Source: Liolophura sinensis (Eukaryota > Mollusca > Polyplacophora > Chitonida > Chitonidae). From it: a stretch of DNA of 64,000 bases. Shown here piece by piece: positions 45,318 through 57,694 of this stretch. The stretch is taken from contig NC_088302.1 of NCBI RefSeq assembly GCF_032854445.1, positions 57,702,237 to 57,766,236 of the forward strand, written 5' to 3'. The notes beneath the pieces are model-generated. The model saw only the letters and a program-made list of their open reading frames with translations. It was not told the origin of the DNA and did not search any database. The position numbers were made by a program, and so were the translations under genes. Numbering within the stretch: the first letter of the stretch is position 1; each line of letters starts with the position of its first letter.

Positions 45318-46640
45318 TACCATGTCTTCAAGTTGATGCCATGTGAAGGCTTACCATGTGAAGGAATGCCATGTGAAGGTTACCATGTGAAGGGATGCCA
45401 TGTCAAGGCTTACCATGTGAAGGGATGCCATATGAAGGTTTACCTTGTGAAGGTTGCCATGTGAAGGTTTACCATGTGAAGGGTTGCCATGTGAAGGGAT
45501 GCGATGTGAAGGGATGCCATGTGAAGGCTTACCGTGTGAAGGGATGTCATGTGAAGGCTTACCGTGTGAAGGTTGCCATGTGAAGGCTTACCATGTGAAG
45601 GGATGCCATATGAAGGTTTACCGTGTGAAGGTTGCCATGTGAAGGTTTACCGTGTGAAGGGATGCCATGTGAAGGCTTACTGTGTGAGGGGATGCCATGT
45701 GAAGGCTTACCGTGTGAAGGTTGCCACGTGAAGGCTTACCATGTGAAGGGACGTCGTGTGAAGGCTTACCATGTGAAGGGATACCGTACATTTATTTATT
45801 TATTTCATTGGTGTTTTACACCGTACTCAAGAATATTTCACTTATACGACAGCGGCCAGCGACCGGATACCGTACATAAAAGGAAGCCAAATTAAGGCTT
45901 ATCACATGAAGGGATGCCATGTGAAGGTTTACCATGTGAAGGGATGCCATGTGAAGGCTTACCACATGAAGGGATGCCATGTGAAGGTTTACCATGTGAA
46001 GGGATGCCATGTCAAGGCTTACCATGTGAAGGGATACCGTACATAAAAGGAAGCCAAATTAAGACTTACCACATGAAGGGATGCCATGTGAAGGTTTACC
46101 ACATGAAGGGATACCGTACATAAAAGGAAGCCAAATTAAGGCTTACCACATGAAGGGATGCCATGTGAAGGCTTACCACATGATGGGATGCCATGTGAAG
46201 GTTTACCATGTGAAGGGAAAATGAAGGCTTACCATATGAAGGGATGCCAAGTGAAGGTTTACCATGTGAAGGGATGCCATGTGAAGGCTTACCACATGAA
46301 GGGATGACATGTGAAGGTTTACCGTGTGAAGGGATGCCAAGTGAAGGTTTACCGTGTGCAGGGATGCCATGTGAAGGCTTATCATGTGAAGGGATACCGT
46401 ACATTAAAAGAAGCCAAATGAAGGCTTACCACGTGAAGGGATGCCATGTAAAGGCTTACCACATGAAGGGGTCCCATGAAAGGCTTACCACATGAAGGGA
46501 TGCCATGTAAAGGCTTATCAAATGAAGGGGTGACATGTGAAGGTTTACCACATGAAAGCTTACAATGTGAAGGCTTATAACTTGAAGGGATACTCTACAT
46601 GAAAGGATACTATGTGGAGGGATGTCATGTGAAGGGATAC
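45318..46640. repeat. 30-bp (2 x 15) tandem array in the 17-kb Shroom intron
   Basis: About 40 copies of GCCATGTGAAGGCTTACCAT then GTGAAGGGAT; the two 15-bp halves are alike. Some units contain GATACCGTACATAAAAGG and GAAGCCAAATTAAG, a longer variant that recurs at about 45868, 46033, 46110 and 46396. On the transcribed strand many units read CATG then GTAAGCC. It is interrupted by the SINE fragment at 45791-45864. Confidence 0.94.
45791..45864 (-). mobile_element. 74-bp truncated SINE tail with 12-bp target-site duplication
   Basis: On the plus strand it reads TTTATTTATTTATTTCATTG, GTGTTTTACACCGTACTCAA, GAATATTTCACTTATACGAC and AGCGGCCAGCGACC. It is flanked by GGATACCGTACA at 45779-45790 and 45865-45876. 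Other units of the host array (for example near 46033) show the uninterrupted site. It matches the tail of the 521-770 element closely. Confidence 0.88.
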
Positions 46641-46930
46641 CACATATGAAGGATATCTGGTGGAGGTTTAAAACATGAAGGAATACCATATATGAAGGAT
46701 ACCTGGTGGAGGCTTAAAACATGAAGGAATACCATATATGAAGGATACCTGATGGAGGCTAAACACATGAAGGATACCCAATGGAGCCTTAAAACAGGAA
46801 GGGATACCATATATGAAGGATACCTGATGGAGGCTAAAAACATGAAGGATACCTGATAGAGCCTTAAAACAGGAAGGGATACCATATATGAAGGATACCT
46901 GATGGAGGCTAAAAACATGAAGGATACCTG
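46641..46930. repeat. tandem array of ATGAAGGATACCTGATGGAG type
   Basis: Several copies of ATGAAGGATACCTGATGGAG then GCTAAAAACATGAAGG, with GGAAGGGATACCATATATG in alternate units. It abuts the 30-bp array and shares its GAAGGGATACC motif, so it probably grew out of it. Confidence 0.85.
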
Positions 46931-47161
46931 ATAATAGTCCCCATCTAATCACATCTACAAGATAAATAGCAGTTAGATACACATCATTCCGATAAAATAA
47001 CATCGCTCAAGCAATGCCTTGCCTTGACATGCTAGAATGAACCACTGAAGATACAATTAAATATCAGTTTGAAACACAAGATTTAAAAAATGACATTTTG
47101 CCAACAGAATGGCCACCAGAATGTTTGATATAGGAACTTACACAAGCACGTGCTATGAGCA
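46931..47161. other. intronic unique sequence
   Basis: Short single-copy stretch between two arrays. I see nothing in it. Confidence 0.4.
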
Positions 47162-48822
47162 CATTATCTTCACTTCACATGGGCAAGGTCGGGGGGACCA
47201 TTATCTTCACTTCACATGGGCGAGAGGGGGACAATTATCTTCACTTTACATGGGCGAGAGGGGGACCATTATCTTCACTTCACATGGGTGAAACGGGGAC
47301 AATTATCTTCACTTCACATGGGCGAGAGGGGGACAATTATCTTCACTTCACACTGGCGAGAGGGGGACCATTATCTTCCCTTCGCATGGGCGAGAGAGGG
47401 ACAATTATCTTCACTTCACACAGGCAAGAGGGGGACCATTATCTGCACTTCACACAGACGAGAGGGGGACAATTATCTTCACTTCACATGGGCGAGAGGG
47501 GGAAAATTATCTTCACTTCACATGGGCAAGAGGGGGAAAATTATCTTCACTTCACAAGGGTGAGAAGGGGACCATTATCTGTACTTCACATGGGTGAGAG
47601 GGGACCATTATCTTTACTTCACATCGGCGAGAAGGGACCATTATCTTTACTTCACATGGGTGAGAGAGGGGCAATTATCTTCACTTCACATGGGTGAGAG
47701 GGGGACCATTATCTTTACTTTACATGGGTGAGAGAGGGACAATTATCTTCCCTTCACATGGGTGAGAGGGGGACCATTATCTTTACTTCACATAGGCGAC
47801 AGGGGGACCATTATCTTCACTTCACATGGGCGAGAGGGGGACAATTATCTTCACTTCACACAATTATCTTCACTTCACATGGGCGAGAGAGGGACAATTA
47901 TCTTTACTTCACATGGGTGAGAGAGGGACAATTATCTTCCCTTCACATGGGTGAGAAGGGGACCATTATCTTTACTTTACATGGGTGAGAGAGGGACAAT
48001 TATCTTCCCTTCACATGGGTGAGAGGGGGACCATTATCTTTACTCCACATGGGTGAGAGAGGGACAATTATCTTCCCTTCACATGGGTGACAGGGGGACC
48101 ATTATCTTTACTTCACATGGGCGAGAGGGGGACAATTATCTTCACTTCACATGGGCGAGAGGGGGACAATTATCTTCACTTTACATGGGCGAGAGGGGGA
48201 CCATTATCTTTACTTTACATGGGTGAGAGAGGGACAATTATCTTCCCTTCACATGGGCGAGAGGGGGACCATTATCTTTACTTAACATGGGTGAGAGAGG
48301 GACAATTATCTTCCCTTCACATGGGTGAGAGGGGGACCATTATCTGCACTTCACATGGGTGAGAGAGGGACAATTATCTTTACTTCATATGGGTGAGATG
48401 GGGACCATTATCTTTACTTCACATGGGTGAGAGGGGGACCAGTATCTTCACTTCACATGGGTGAGAGGGGGACCATTATCTTCACTTCACATGGGTGAGA
48501 GGGGGACCATTATCTTCACTTCACACAGGCGAGAGGGGGACCATTATCTTTACTTCACATGGGCGAGAGGGGGACCATTATCTTTACTTCACATGGGTGA
48601 GAGAGGGACAATTATCTTCCCTTCACATGGGTGAGAGAGGGACAATTATCTTCCCTTCACATGGGTGAGAGAGAGACAATTATCTTCCCTTCACACAGGT
48701 GAGAGGGGGACCATTATCTTTACTTCACATGGGCGAGAGGGGGAAAATTATCTTCACTTCACTTCACATGGGCAAGAGGGGGAAAATTATCTTCACTTCA
48801 CAAGGGCGAGAAGGGGACCATT
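47162..48822. repeat. 34-bp tandem array in the 17-kb Shroom intron
   Basis: About 49 copies of ACTTCACATGGGCGAGAGGG then GGACCATTATCTTC. Variants are GGGTGAGAGAGGG, ACAATTATC and TTTACTTC. Because 34 is not a multiple of three, frames rotate, and the 60-180-codon open stretches are chance. Confidence 0.95.
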
Positions 48823-49499
48823 TTTTTTCTGAATCCCTGAAAACCTTCCAGATCCCGCATTTCATTAAGTGTAGTCTGTCATTATTCTTATAGCTTCTCA
48901 GTTTCCAGTGAACACCTTTCGGGAGATAGCAGAGTGTTCAAAGTGAACATGAAGGGTGTTGTGTGGTTTTGCCCCACTATATGTAGCCCAGGTGATGTAT
49001 GCTCCACAGTCTGACAGCATAAGGAAGTATGGTGTAAAACACATACAAGATGACTGGATGAGCAGTGGGGTTTGGGGGGACTGTTGTACTCTGACCAGAT
49101 ATCACCCACAAACTGACAACTTCATGCACATATTACGCCACACAATCATCAAACAAAGACAGTAAAACTGCCTTAACAGTTCTTTTGGAAGGTGCTATCT
49201 TTGAGGAAATCTCCTGTTCACTGGAGGATATTTTGGCCAGGGACAACATAGACATCAATAGCTAAGACTGTAAATGTGAAATATAACTGGCCAATTTTGT
49301 AACATACATGTATCAGTCAAACTGTGACTTGTAAACTGCTGTTCCAGTCTGTGCTGCCCACAATTTATGACAAACCATTTACTGCTTTTAGTATTTTTAG
49401 ACAAGGCTGTTTTTCCACTCATACTCTGGAACCATATCCTTGCACCATGGGTCAACTTCAATGTGAACTGGCTGCTAACATTCAGTTCCACTATGTGGT
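48823..49499. other. intronic unique sequence
   Basis: No exon or RNA gene recognised. Confidence 0.4.
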
Positions 49500-52192
49500 T
49501 TTCCACTAATGGCTAGGTTTGCTCAGTTCCCCCACATTCATTTGTGTTCACAAGCTGAACAATGAACACATCTGCAGGAACACAGATGTACTGCAAGGCT
49601 TTCTACTGATGGCTAGATTTGCCCAGTTCCCCCACATTCACCTGTATTCACAAGCTGAACAATGAACACATCTGCAGGAACACAGATGTACTGCAAGGCT
49701 TTCTACTGATGGCTAGATTTGCACAGTTCCCCCACATTCATCTGTATTCACAAGCTGAACAATGAACACATCTGCAGGAACATAGATGTACTGCGAGGCT
49801 TTCTACTGATGGCTAGCTTTGCACAGTTCCCCCACATTCATCTGTATTCACAAGCTGAACAATGAACACATCTGCAGGAGCATAGATGTACTGTGAGGTT
49901 TTCTACTGATGGCTAGATTTGCCCAGTTCCCCCACATTCACCTGTATTCACAAGCTGAACAATGAACACATCTGCAGGAGCATAGATGTACTACGAGGCT
50001 TTCTACTGATGGCTAGATTTGCCCAGTTCCCCCACATTCATCTGTATTCACAAGCTGAACAATGAACACATCAGCAGGAACACAGATGTACTGCGAGGTT
50101 TTCTACTGATGGCTAGATTTGCCCAGTTCCCCCACATTCATCTGTATTCACAAGCTGAACAATGAACACATCTGCAGGAACACAGATGTACTGCGAGGCT
50201 TTCTACTGATGGCTAGATTTGCCCAGTTCCCCCACATTCATCTGTATTCACAAGCTGAACAATGAACAGATCTGCAGGAGCATAGATGTACTACGAGGCT
50301 TTGTACTGATGGCTAGATTTGCCCAGTTCCCCCACATTCATCTGTATTCACAAGCTGAACAATGAACACATCAGCAGGAACACAGATGTACTGTGAGGCT
50401 TTCTACTGATGGCTAGATTTGCCCAGTTCCCCCACATTCATCTGTATTCACAAGCTGAACAATGAACACATCTGCAGGAACACAGATGTACTGCGAGGCT
50501 TTCTACTGATGGCTAGATTTGCTCAGTTTCCCCCACATTCATCTGTATTCACAAGCTGAACAATGAACACATCTGCAGGAACACAGATGTACTGCGAGGC
50601 TTTCTACTGATGGCTAGATTTGCCCAGTTCCCCCACATTCACCTGTATTCACAAGCTGAACAATGAACACATCTGCAGGAACACAGATGTACTGCGAGGC
50701 TTTCTACTGATGGCTAGATTTGCTCAGTTCCCCCACATTCATCTGTATTCACAAGCTGAACAATGAACACATCAGCAGGAACACAGATGTACTGCGAGGT
50801 TTTCTACTGATGGCTAGATTTGCCCAGTTCCCCCACATTCATCTGTATTCACAAGCTGAACAATGAACACATCTGCAGGAACACAGATGTACTGCGAGGC
50901 TTTCTACTGATGGCTAGATTTGCCCAGTTCCCCCACATTCATCTGTATTCACAAGCTGAACAATGAACAGATCTGCAGGAGCATAGATGTACTACGAGGC
51001 TTTGTACTGATGGCTAGATTTGCCCAGTTCCCCCACATTCATCTGTATTCACAAGCTGAACAATGAACACATCAGCAGGAACACAGATGTACTGCGAGGT
51101 TTTCTACTGATGGCTAGATTTGCTCAGTTCCCCCACATTCATCTGTATTCACAAGCTGAACAATGAACACATCTGCAGGAACACAGATGTACTGCGAGGC
51201 TTTCTACTGATGGCTAGATTTGCACAGTTCCCCCACATTCACCTGTATTCACAAGCTGAACAATGAACACATCTGCAGGGACAAAGATGTACTGTGAGGC
51301 TTTCTACTGATGGCTAGATTTGCCCAGTTCCCCCACATTCACCTGTATTCACAAGCTGAACAATGAACAACTCTGCAGGAACACAGATGTACTGTGAGGC
51401 TTTCTACTGATGGCTAGATTTGCTCAGTTTCCCCCACATTCACCTGTATTCACAAGCTGAACAATGAACACATCTGCAGGAACACAGATGTACTGCGAGG
51501 CTTTCTACTGATGGCTAGATTTGCCCAGTTCCCCCACATTCACCTGTATTCACAAGCTGAACAATGAACACATCTGCAGGAACACAGATGTACTGCGAGG
51601 CTTTCTACTGATGGCTAGATTTGCTCAGTTCTCCCACATTCATCTGTATTCACAAGCTGAACAATGAACACATCTGCAGGAACACAGATGTACTGCGAGG
51701 CTTTCTACTGATGGCTAGATTTGCCCAGTTCCCCCACATTCACCTGTATTCACAAGCTGAACAATGAACACATCTGCAGGAACACAGATGTACTGCGAGG
51801 CTTTCTACTGATGGCTAGATTTGCTCAGTTCCCCCACATTCACCTGTATTCACAAGCTGAACAATGAACAACTCTGCAGGAACACAGATGTACTGTGAGG
51901 CTTTCTACTGATGGCTAGATTTGCCCAGTTCCCCCACATTCACCTGTATTCACAAGCTGAACAATGAACACATCTGCAGGAACACAGATGTACTGCGAGG
52001 CTTTCTACTGATGGCTAGATTTGCCCAGTTCCCCCACATTCACCTGTATTCACAAGCTGAACAATGAACACATCTGCAGGAACACAGATGTACTGCGAGG
52101 CTTTCTACTGATGGCTAGATTTGCTCAGTTCCCCCACATTCATCTGTATTCACAAGCTGAACAATGAACACATCTGCAGGAACACAGATGTA
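49500..52192. repeat. 100-bp satellite array with a hairpin and a 7-unit duplication
   Basis: About 27 copies of a 100-bp unit: TTCTACTGATGGCTAGATTT, GCCCAGTTCCCCCACATTCA, TCTGTATTCACAAGCTGAAC, AATGAACACATCTGCAGGAA, CACAGATGTACTGCGAGGCT. ACATCTG and CAGATGT form a 7-bp stem. A rare unit type with AACAGATCTGCAGGAGCATA occurs at about 50264 and again 700 bases later, with matching neighbours. Confidence 0.96.
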
Positions 52193-52934
52193 TACAAATT
52201 CCTGTCAGTGTGAGTTCTGATGAGCTCCAGTGGTAACAGTTCGGAACAGATGAAATCCAGACATGCATGTTCTGGCAAAGTGTACTTACTGCAAAGAGAA
52301 AAATTCATGAATGCCCAATTACAGTTGTCCATATGGGCATGGGTGGTTAGCTACCTGCGTGAGAAGTGCGCATTAGTTTGGCAGCACTCCTACATTACAG
52401 ATGGACTGGGAATGAAATTGGTCAGTCTCAAGCAGAGATGGAATTGAAAAGTGTAGTGGAGAGAGAACCAAAGAACAAACTCAGCACACAACTTCTGTCA
52501 GTCCCATTTGTTTTTCCAGTGATATCTGTCAGTTTCCTCACCAGAAAAATATCTCTCAATTTAGCTTTCCTAAAGAGCAGCTTCCCTCCCTGTAGGCAGT
52601 TATAAATATTCCACTAGAGTGCTGTTTACTGGTGTAGATAATGCCTGGAGGGAAGCGTTTAGGAGGGTGGGTGTTGTAACAGTCACTGGGGTTCTTGTCA
52701 CAACATTCTTCGACCTGACTTACAACTGTACCACAACCGTACCAGCATTTACAGGTTTGGCTGAGCAGGACTAGTCGAACCCGCACACAAATTTGTCAGC
52801 CTCCCTAATACTGGGATACACAAGTATCAGTCAGAAGAAACTAGAGTGATTGATAGCCTTCCAACAGTTCCTCAGTGGAGAGTAAATATCACCTAAGCTA
52901 GATGCCATAACCTACACGTCAATTTTTACATTGA
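52193..52934. other. intronic unique sequence
   Basis: Single-copy intronic DNA. No exon recognised. Confidence 0.4.
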
Positions 52935-53258
52935 AGATCTCTTAATTTCTACCTTTACTCAGATGAACTCTCAATTTTTACATTCTTTCAGATGAACTCT
53001 CAATTTCTACCTTCACCCAGATGAACTCTCAATTTCTACCTTCACCCATATGAACTCTCATTTTCTACATTTACTCAGATGAACTCTCAATTTCTACATT
53101 TACTCAGATGAACTCTCATTTTCTACATTTACTCAGATGAACTCTCAATTTCTACATTTACTCAGATAAACTCTCAATTTCTACATTTACTCAGATGAAC
53201 TCTCAATTTCTACATTTACTCAGATGAACTGTCGATTTTAATCTTTATTCAGATGAAC
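52935..53258. repeat. 29-bp tandem array in a Shroom intron
   Basis: About ten copies of CTCAGATGAACTCTCAATTT then CTACATTTA, drifting at both ends. It is followed at 53290-53320 by an A-rich stretch. Confidence 0.9.
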
Positions 53259-56200
53259 TCACAGGAAATGAACAGTATTCCTGCAGGAAGAATGAAAAAA
53301 AAAAACAAAAAAAGAAAAAACAACAACATGTGAAAAAGACTGCTAGCACACTTTTGCAATTCTTCTGAGCTATTAATGGGTTTTGGCATTGCCAGAAAAT
53401 GTTAGGAGTGTCTTCCAAGTGGAATAAATATAGCATGGTAACAAATCCATGCTCAAAGCAGAATGTTCTCTGAAGTGAATCAGAAATGTGTAATAAGCTA
53501 AAATCGACTCTGTCCTCATCAGGATGAATCAACATCATCTGACAATTTCTGTCTCTGTGAATTCAAAAGCCAGAGCAGACTAAATGCCAATAGGCTCTAG
53601 AGGAGACATCATACATGAGCTTTTAAGAGTTGTAAGCGGATGTGCTATTTTCAGACCATTCACAGAAAATGGCCAACCGTCAGCAGTAAGTACATTTACA
53701 CATCTATTACCATAGCCATTCCAAATGACACGTCCAGAGGATACACAGAATGTGTTATGGGGATATTTTCAGCCTGAATCAACATTCACTCAGTATGACT
53801 ACATAATACAACAGGCAGCTGTCTAGATTACATTACTGGTTACAGAAACTGTTACAATATCACTATACTCAAGACATTTTCAGAGGTTCTACTTCACATT
53901 CCCAATGGTGACCAGTGTAAGTAAACAAACAGCCCTGGTCACTTGATCACCATGACTAGAGAGTTCCATCTGTGTATAGCCAGCTGGACATTGGTCAGCT
54001 ACTCCAGGGTTAGCTAGTAAATATCAAACACCAGACTACATACATGTATATAAACATCTAGTGTCAATGTCAATGGAAGGTTAGCCATTAAGTCCTGGAG
54101 TAAGTGCTGTGTGAAACTGGTGTAATAATGTGGATTTCTCTTGATGTACTCAGTGCTCCAGTGTGAAGGGTCCTTAGCCACACAGCACAGCATGTTTATA
54201 TATCATCTACCAATGTACTCTACTCACACAGAATTTCTGGACTCCAAACCTATTATACTAATCACCACATGTATCAACGTACCACTACAAGTATTGCTTC
54301 TCTGCTTGCTGCTTTTGTGACAAAATTTGAACAAAATAAAAAATCTGTGAGAAAGTAGCAGAAGTGATGTCAGCAATGAAGATCAGTACAGAATTACTTT
54401 TGACTAATAAACCAAGCACACATACTCTGTGTGCTGTTTCTTCATAACATCTTTCAATAAACGTATAAATATGTGACCTTGCGGCAGCTGTACGGCACAT
54501 GCACAAAAATGCACAATGTTATACATATGTACAAGGTATATTGAATGATGAGCCAGGCCAGCAGTGGCATCGAAATGGACCTGACGCAGCTGCCAACCTG
54601 CAGGACTGAATGTAACATGGCTAGCACAGGCTATATACCACAGCACGGCAGTGTCCCAATCATGGAAACTGAAGACTTATTTCATGACAAACACTCAATG
54701 CACTCTCACAAATAAACATGGCACCACATGGTGTAGAATCTGAAATCTATTCAGTACATGGTTTGCCGTACTGCATGGTAATATTGCATTTTGCATAAAT
54801 GATCAAGTCTGAAGTGAGTACCTGATATCAAAGCCTTGTACAAACCAATCATTTATCTCAGAAAAACCCATCAATACATGTATATATTGAGCATCATCCT
54901 TGTTTTGAATAAGTCTGTAAGAACCTAACACTGTACTGTTTACTGTACACTGATTGTGCATGGATTTCCTGTCATTTCTGACAAAATGCAGGCAGAGACT
55001 TATAAATATGTTCAGGCTTAGAAATACACAGAATAATTTAGAATGTAGAAACCAAAGTACAGCTACATGTACCTGGATAATATGTTTTCTCCGTGATTTA
55101 TTAATGAAAATATTATTTTTTCTGAAATTGGAGATGGCTGCAGGAAGTGAAGAAACAAAAATAGAGCTGGAGAGGAGATATTCTGTATGTCAGGTTAAAA
55201 GCAGTGAAAAAACAGCAGAACCTGTGGAAATGCAAGGTTACTCAGAGTTGCCAAGCTTGCCAAGATAAGATCCCAGTGGAACGCCAGAAAATAGGAGGAG
55301 CTTCATACCAGAGTGATTCTCACAGTTCCTACACGTTACTGAAATCGCCACATATATTTTCAATTACAGACTCATTCATTCATCTTCATTCATCTTTCTC
55401 TCCTCTGGGATACGGCTTTACATAATATGCAAAGAATGTATGCAGGAACATGTGTTATGGCTGTTTTGAAAATAGAAATACAGCAATCTGACATGTGCAC
55501 CAATCTCCGCAATCACCCATACAATCAATTCCTTTTAAAACTAATACTTAGCACTTTCATCACCTTTTGCAGAATCTTGCAAGATAAGGGTAAATTTGGT
55601 ATCTAAAACGATCCTACAACTAGGTCCATACATAATATTTGCACAAAAAACCCCTCTCAAAATGATACATTTGGTGGCTACATACAAAGACAACAATACG
55701 CTTCCTGACAACAACCCCCACCACCCCCTTCCCCCCAACCCACCTAACATCTCACCTGATCCTCCAGCGCCGACATGTAAACATCACCATTTATATCCTC
55801 CACTTCTCAAACAAGCAGCAATCAAAACACACAGATATCACACAGAAAGTGTCACGAAATGAAATCCTCTACCAAAGTTTCTCTTCACTTCTCAGCCTGC
55901 CAATGAATTAAGTTCCTACTTGGGTCAGCTCAGCTTCAATTCTGGCTCACAGTAGTGTCCTCACCCACATAGTGAAGAAAGAAATGCTTAGCCCAAAGGT
56001 CCCTGTAGTTCAATGTGTATATGAAGAGTGCCCTGGCTGTGTGTTATAGTCAGGAAAACAGACTGTAGTGAAGTATTAGCTGAGTGCATGTCACACCGAC
56101 TGATGAGAACTGATGTGGTGAGCAGTGATATCAGCAGGAGCTTCAGAAGCCACAACGGAGAACTGCAGCATGAAATTGGCACATCCAGAAATGAGCAACT

Positions 56201-57169
56201 TTGTTAGATGGCTACCCATATATTTGTCAATGTTTTCCACCTCCCAGCAAGAGGAAGACACAGATGACACGTAGCTGAGAACTGCCAGATCAATGTATAT
56301 CCAGTAATCCGGAGTACATCAATAAGTCAATTACTGCAGCACACCTGAGGGAGGGCACACCTGAGTATCCTACAGGGTAGAGCCAGGGAGACAGGCAACA
56401 GATGGTCAGGTGAGAGAGACCCAGAGAAAGCCGGCGGCTGGTAGGGGAGTCACTCCGGCTGTTCCCCTGTAGCCAATGTTCATGATCACATCTGCTTAGC
56501 CCAGCTACCAGTGACAGTATTTCACAACCCTAGATCTGCATAAATCAGCTGGTAACTGGATGCCAGGAGAATCTTGCCGGGCTTGTGGGATAAGGTATTG
56601 GGTAGTGAGGGGTAGTCTGGGGTAGGTAAACTCATCACTCACTCTCAGAGCTGGCTGCTGACCTGGCCAGGCTAACAAGGAAGCCTTAATAACTGTCTCA
56701 CCTGGCCTAATCAAAGTACAGTTCCTGACACAGTTCTTGTATAGGTGAGATGTTGGGAGATGGATGGGCTCGCGAGAATCTGAGACTAGTCTGATGTTAA
56801 GAACTTAACGATGTAGTTCCTTTCTCACCCCACAGAGACTGTCAGAGACATCTACCATTAGCAAATGGTATATAGGTAAATACAAGCCTCATAAGATGTG
56901 CATAAGATGCGGATGGGGGTACTACTACTATCCTTGTGCTACAGCCCCTGTCCCACAGAGGACAGCCCCACTGCCCTCCAGAGTAAACAGTAGCAGGCTG
57001 GTTGCCTAGGGTGAGTCCACTGACTGTTGTGGGGGGTGGGTGGTCCCAGGCTAATCAGTCTTCACTAGCCATGCAGGTAGACTGAGGTGTGAGAGAACAT
57101 GCACACTGGATGCTGTGGCTGTGTACACAAAGGCTTACCTTAAATGCTAGTCTTTGGCCTACTAGGGGA
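53259..57169. other. 3.9 kb of intronic unique sequence
   Basis: The largest array-free part of the 17-kb intron. Short frames on both strands show no recognisable features. I looked for small exons that could add to Shroom and saw none with convincing splice sites and sequence, but cannot exclude one. A C-rich stretch lies at about 55710-55745. Confidence 0.4.
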
Positions 57170-57356
57170 CAGGAAGGGGAGCCACAGAAGGATGCGGGGA
57201 AGCGGAACCAGAGAATGATGTGGGTAAGGGGAGAGAGAGCCAGAGAAGGATGGGGGGAAGGGGAGCAGGAGAAGAATGCAGGGAAGGGGAGCCAGAGAAG
57301 GATGCAGGGAAGGGGAGCAAGAGAAGGATGCCGGGAAGGGGAGCAAGAGAAGGAAT
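57170..57356. repeat. ~26-bp purine-rich tandem array
   Basis: About seven copies of GGGGAGCCAGAGAAGGATGC then AGGGAA, giving a strand-asymmetric purine tract. Open frames on both strands follow from low complexity. Confidence 0.85.
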
Positions 57357-57507
57357 GTGGCTGTGTGTTCATCATTCCAACAACAACCATTCCTCTTTAT
57401 TCACCAACTCATTGGGTTCTCTACCAAAATGTGTTTCTAATATTGTCCATATTTACTTTAGGCCACTTGTGTGGTTTAAATATGCAAGAGCACAAAATAC
57501 TTTTGAG

Positions 57508-57686
57508 GGCTGAGGATGGCCATGGGTAAGGGAGGGGCTGAGGATGGCCATGGGTAAGAGAGGGGTTGAGAATGACCATGGGTAAGGAAAGGGCTGATTA
57601 TGACCATGGGTAAGGAAGGGACTGAGGATGGCCATGGGTAAGGGAGGTGCTGAGGATGGCCATGGGTAAGGGAGGGGCTGAGGATG
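57508..57686. repeat. 28-bp tandem array
   Basis: About six copies of GGCTGAGGATGGCCATGGGT then AAGGGAGG. Confidence 0.92.
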
Positions 57687-57694
57687 TATGTACT

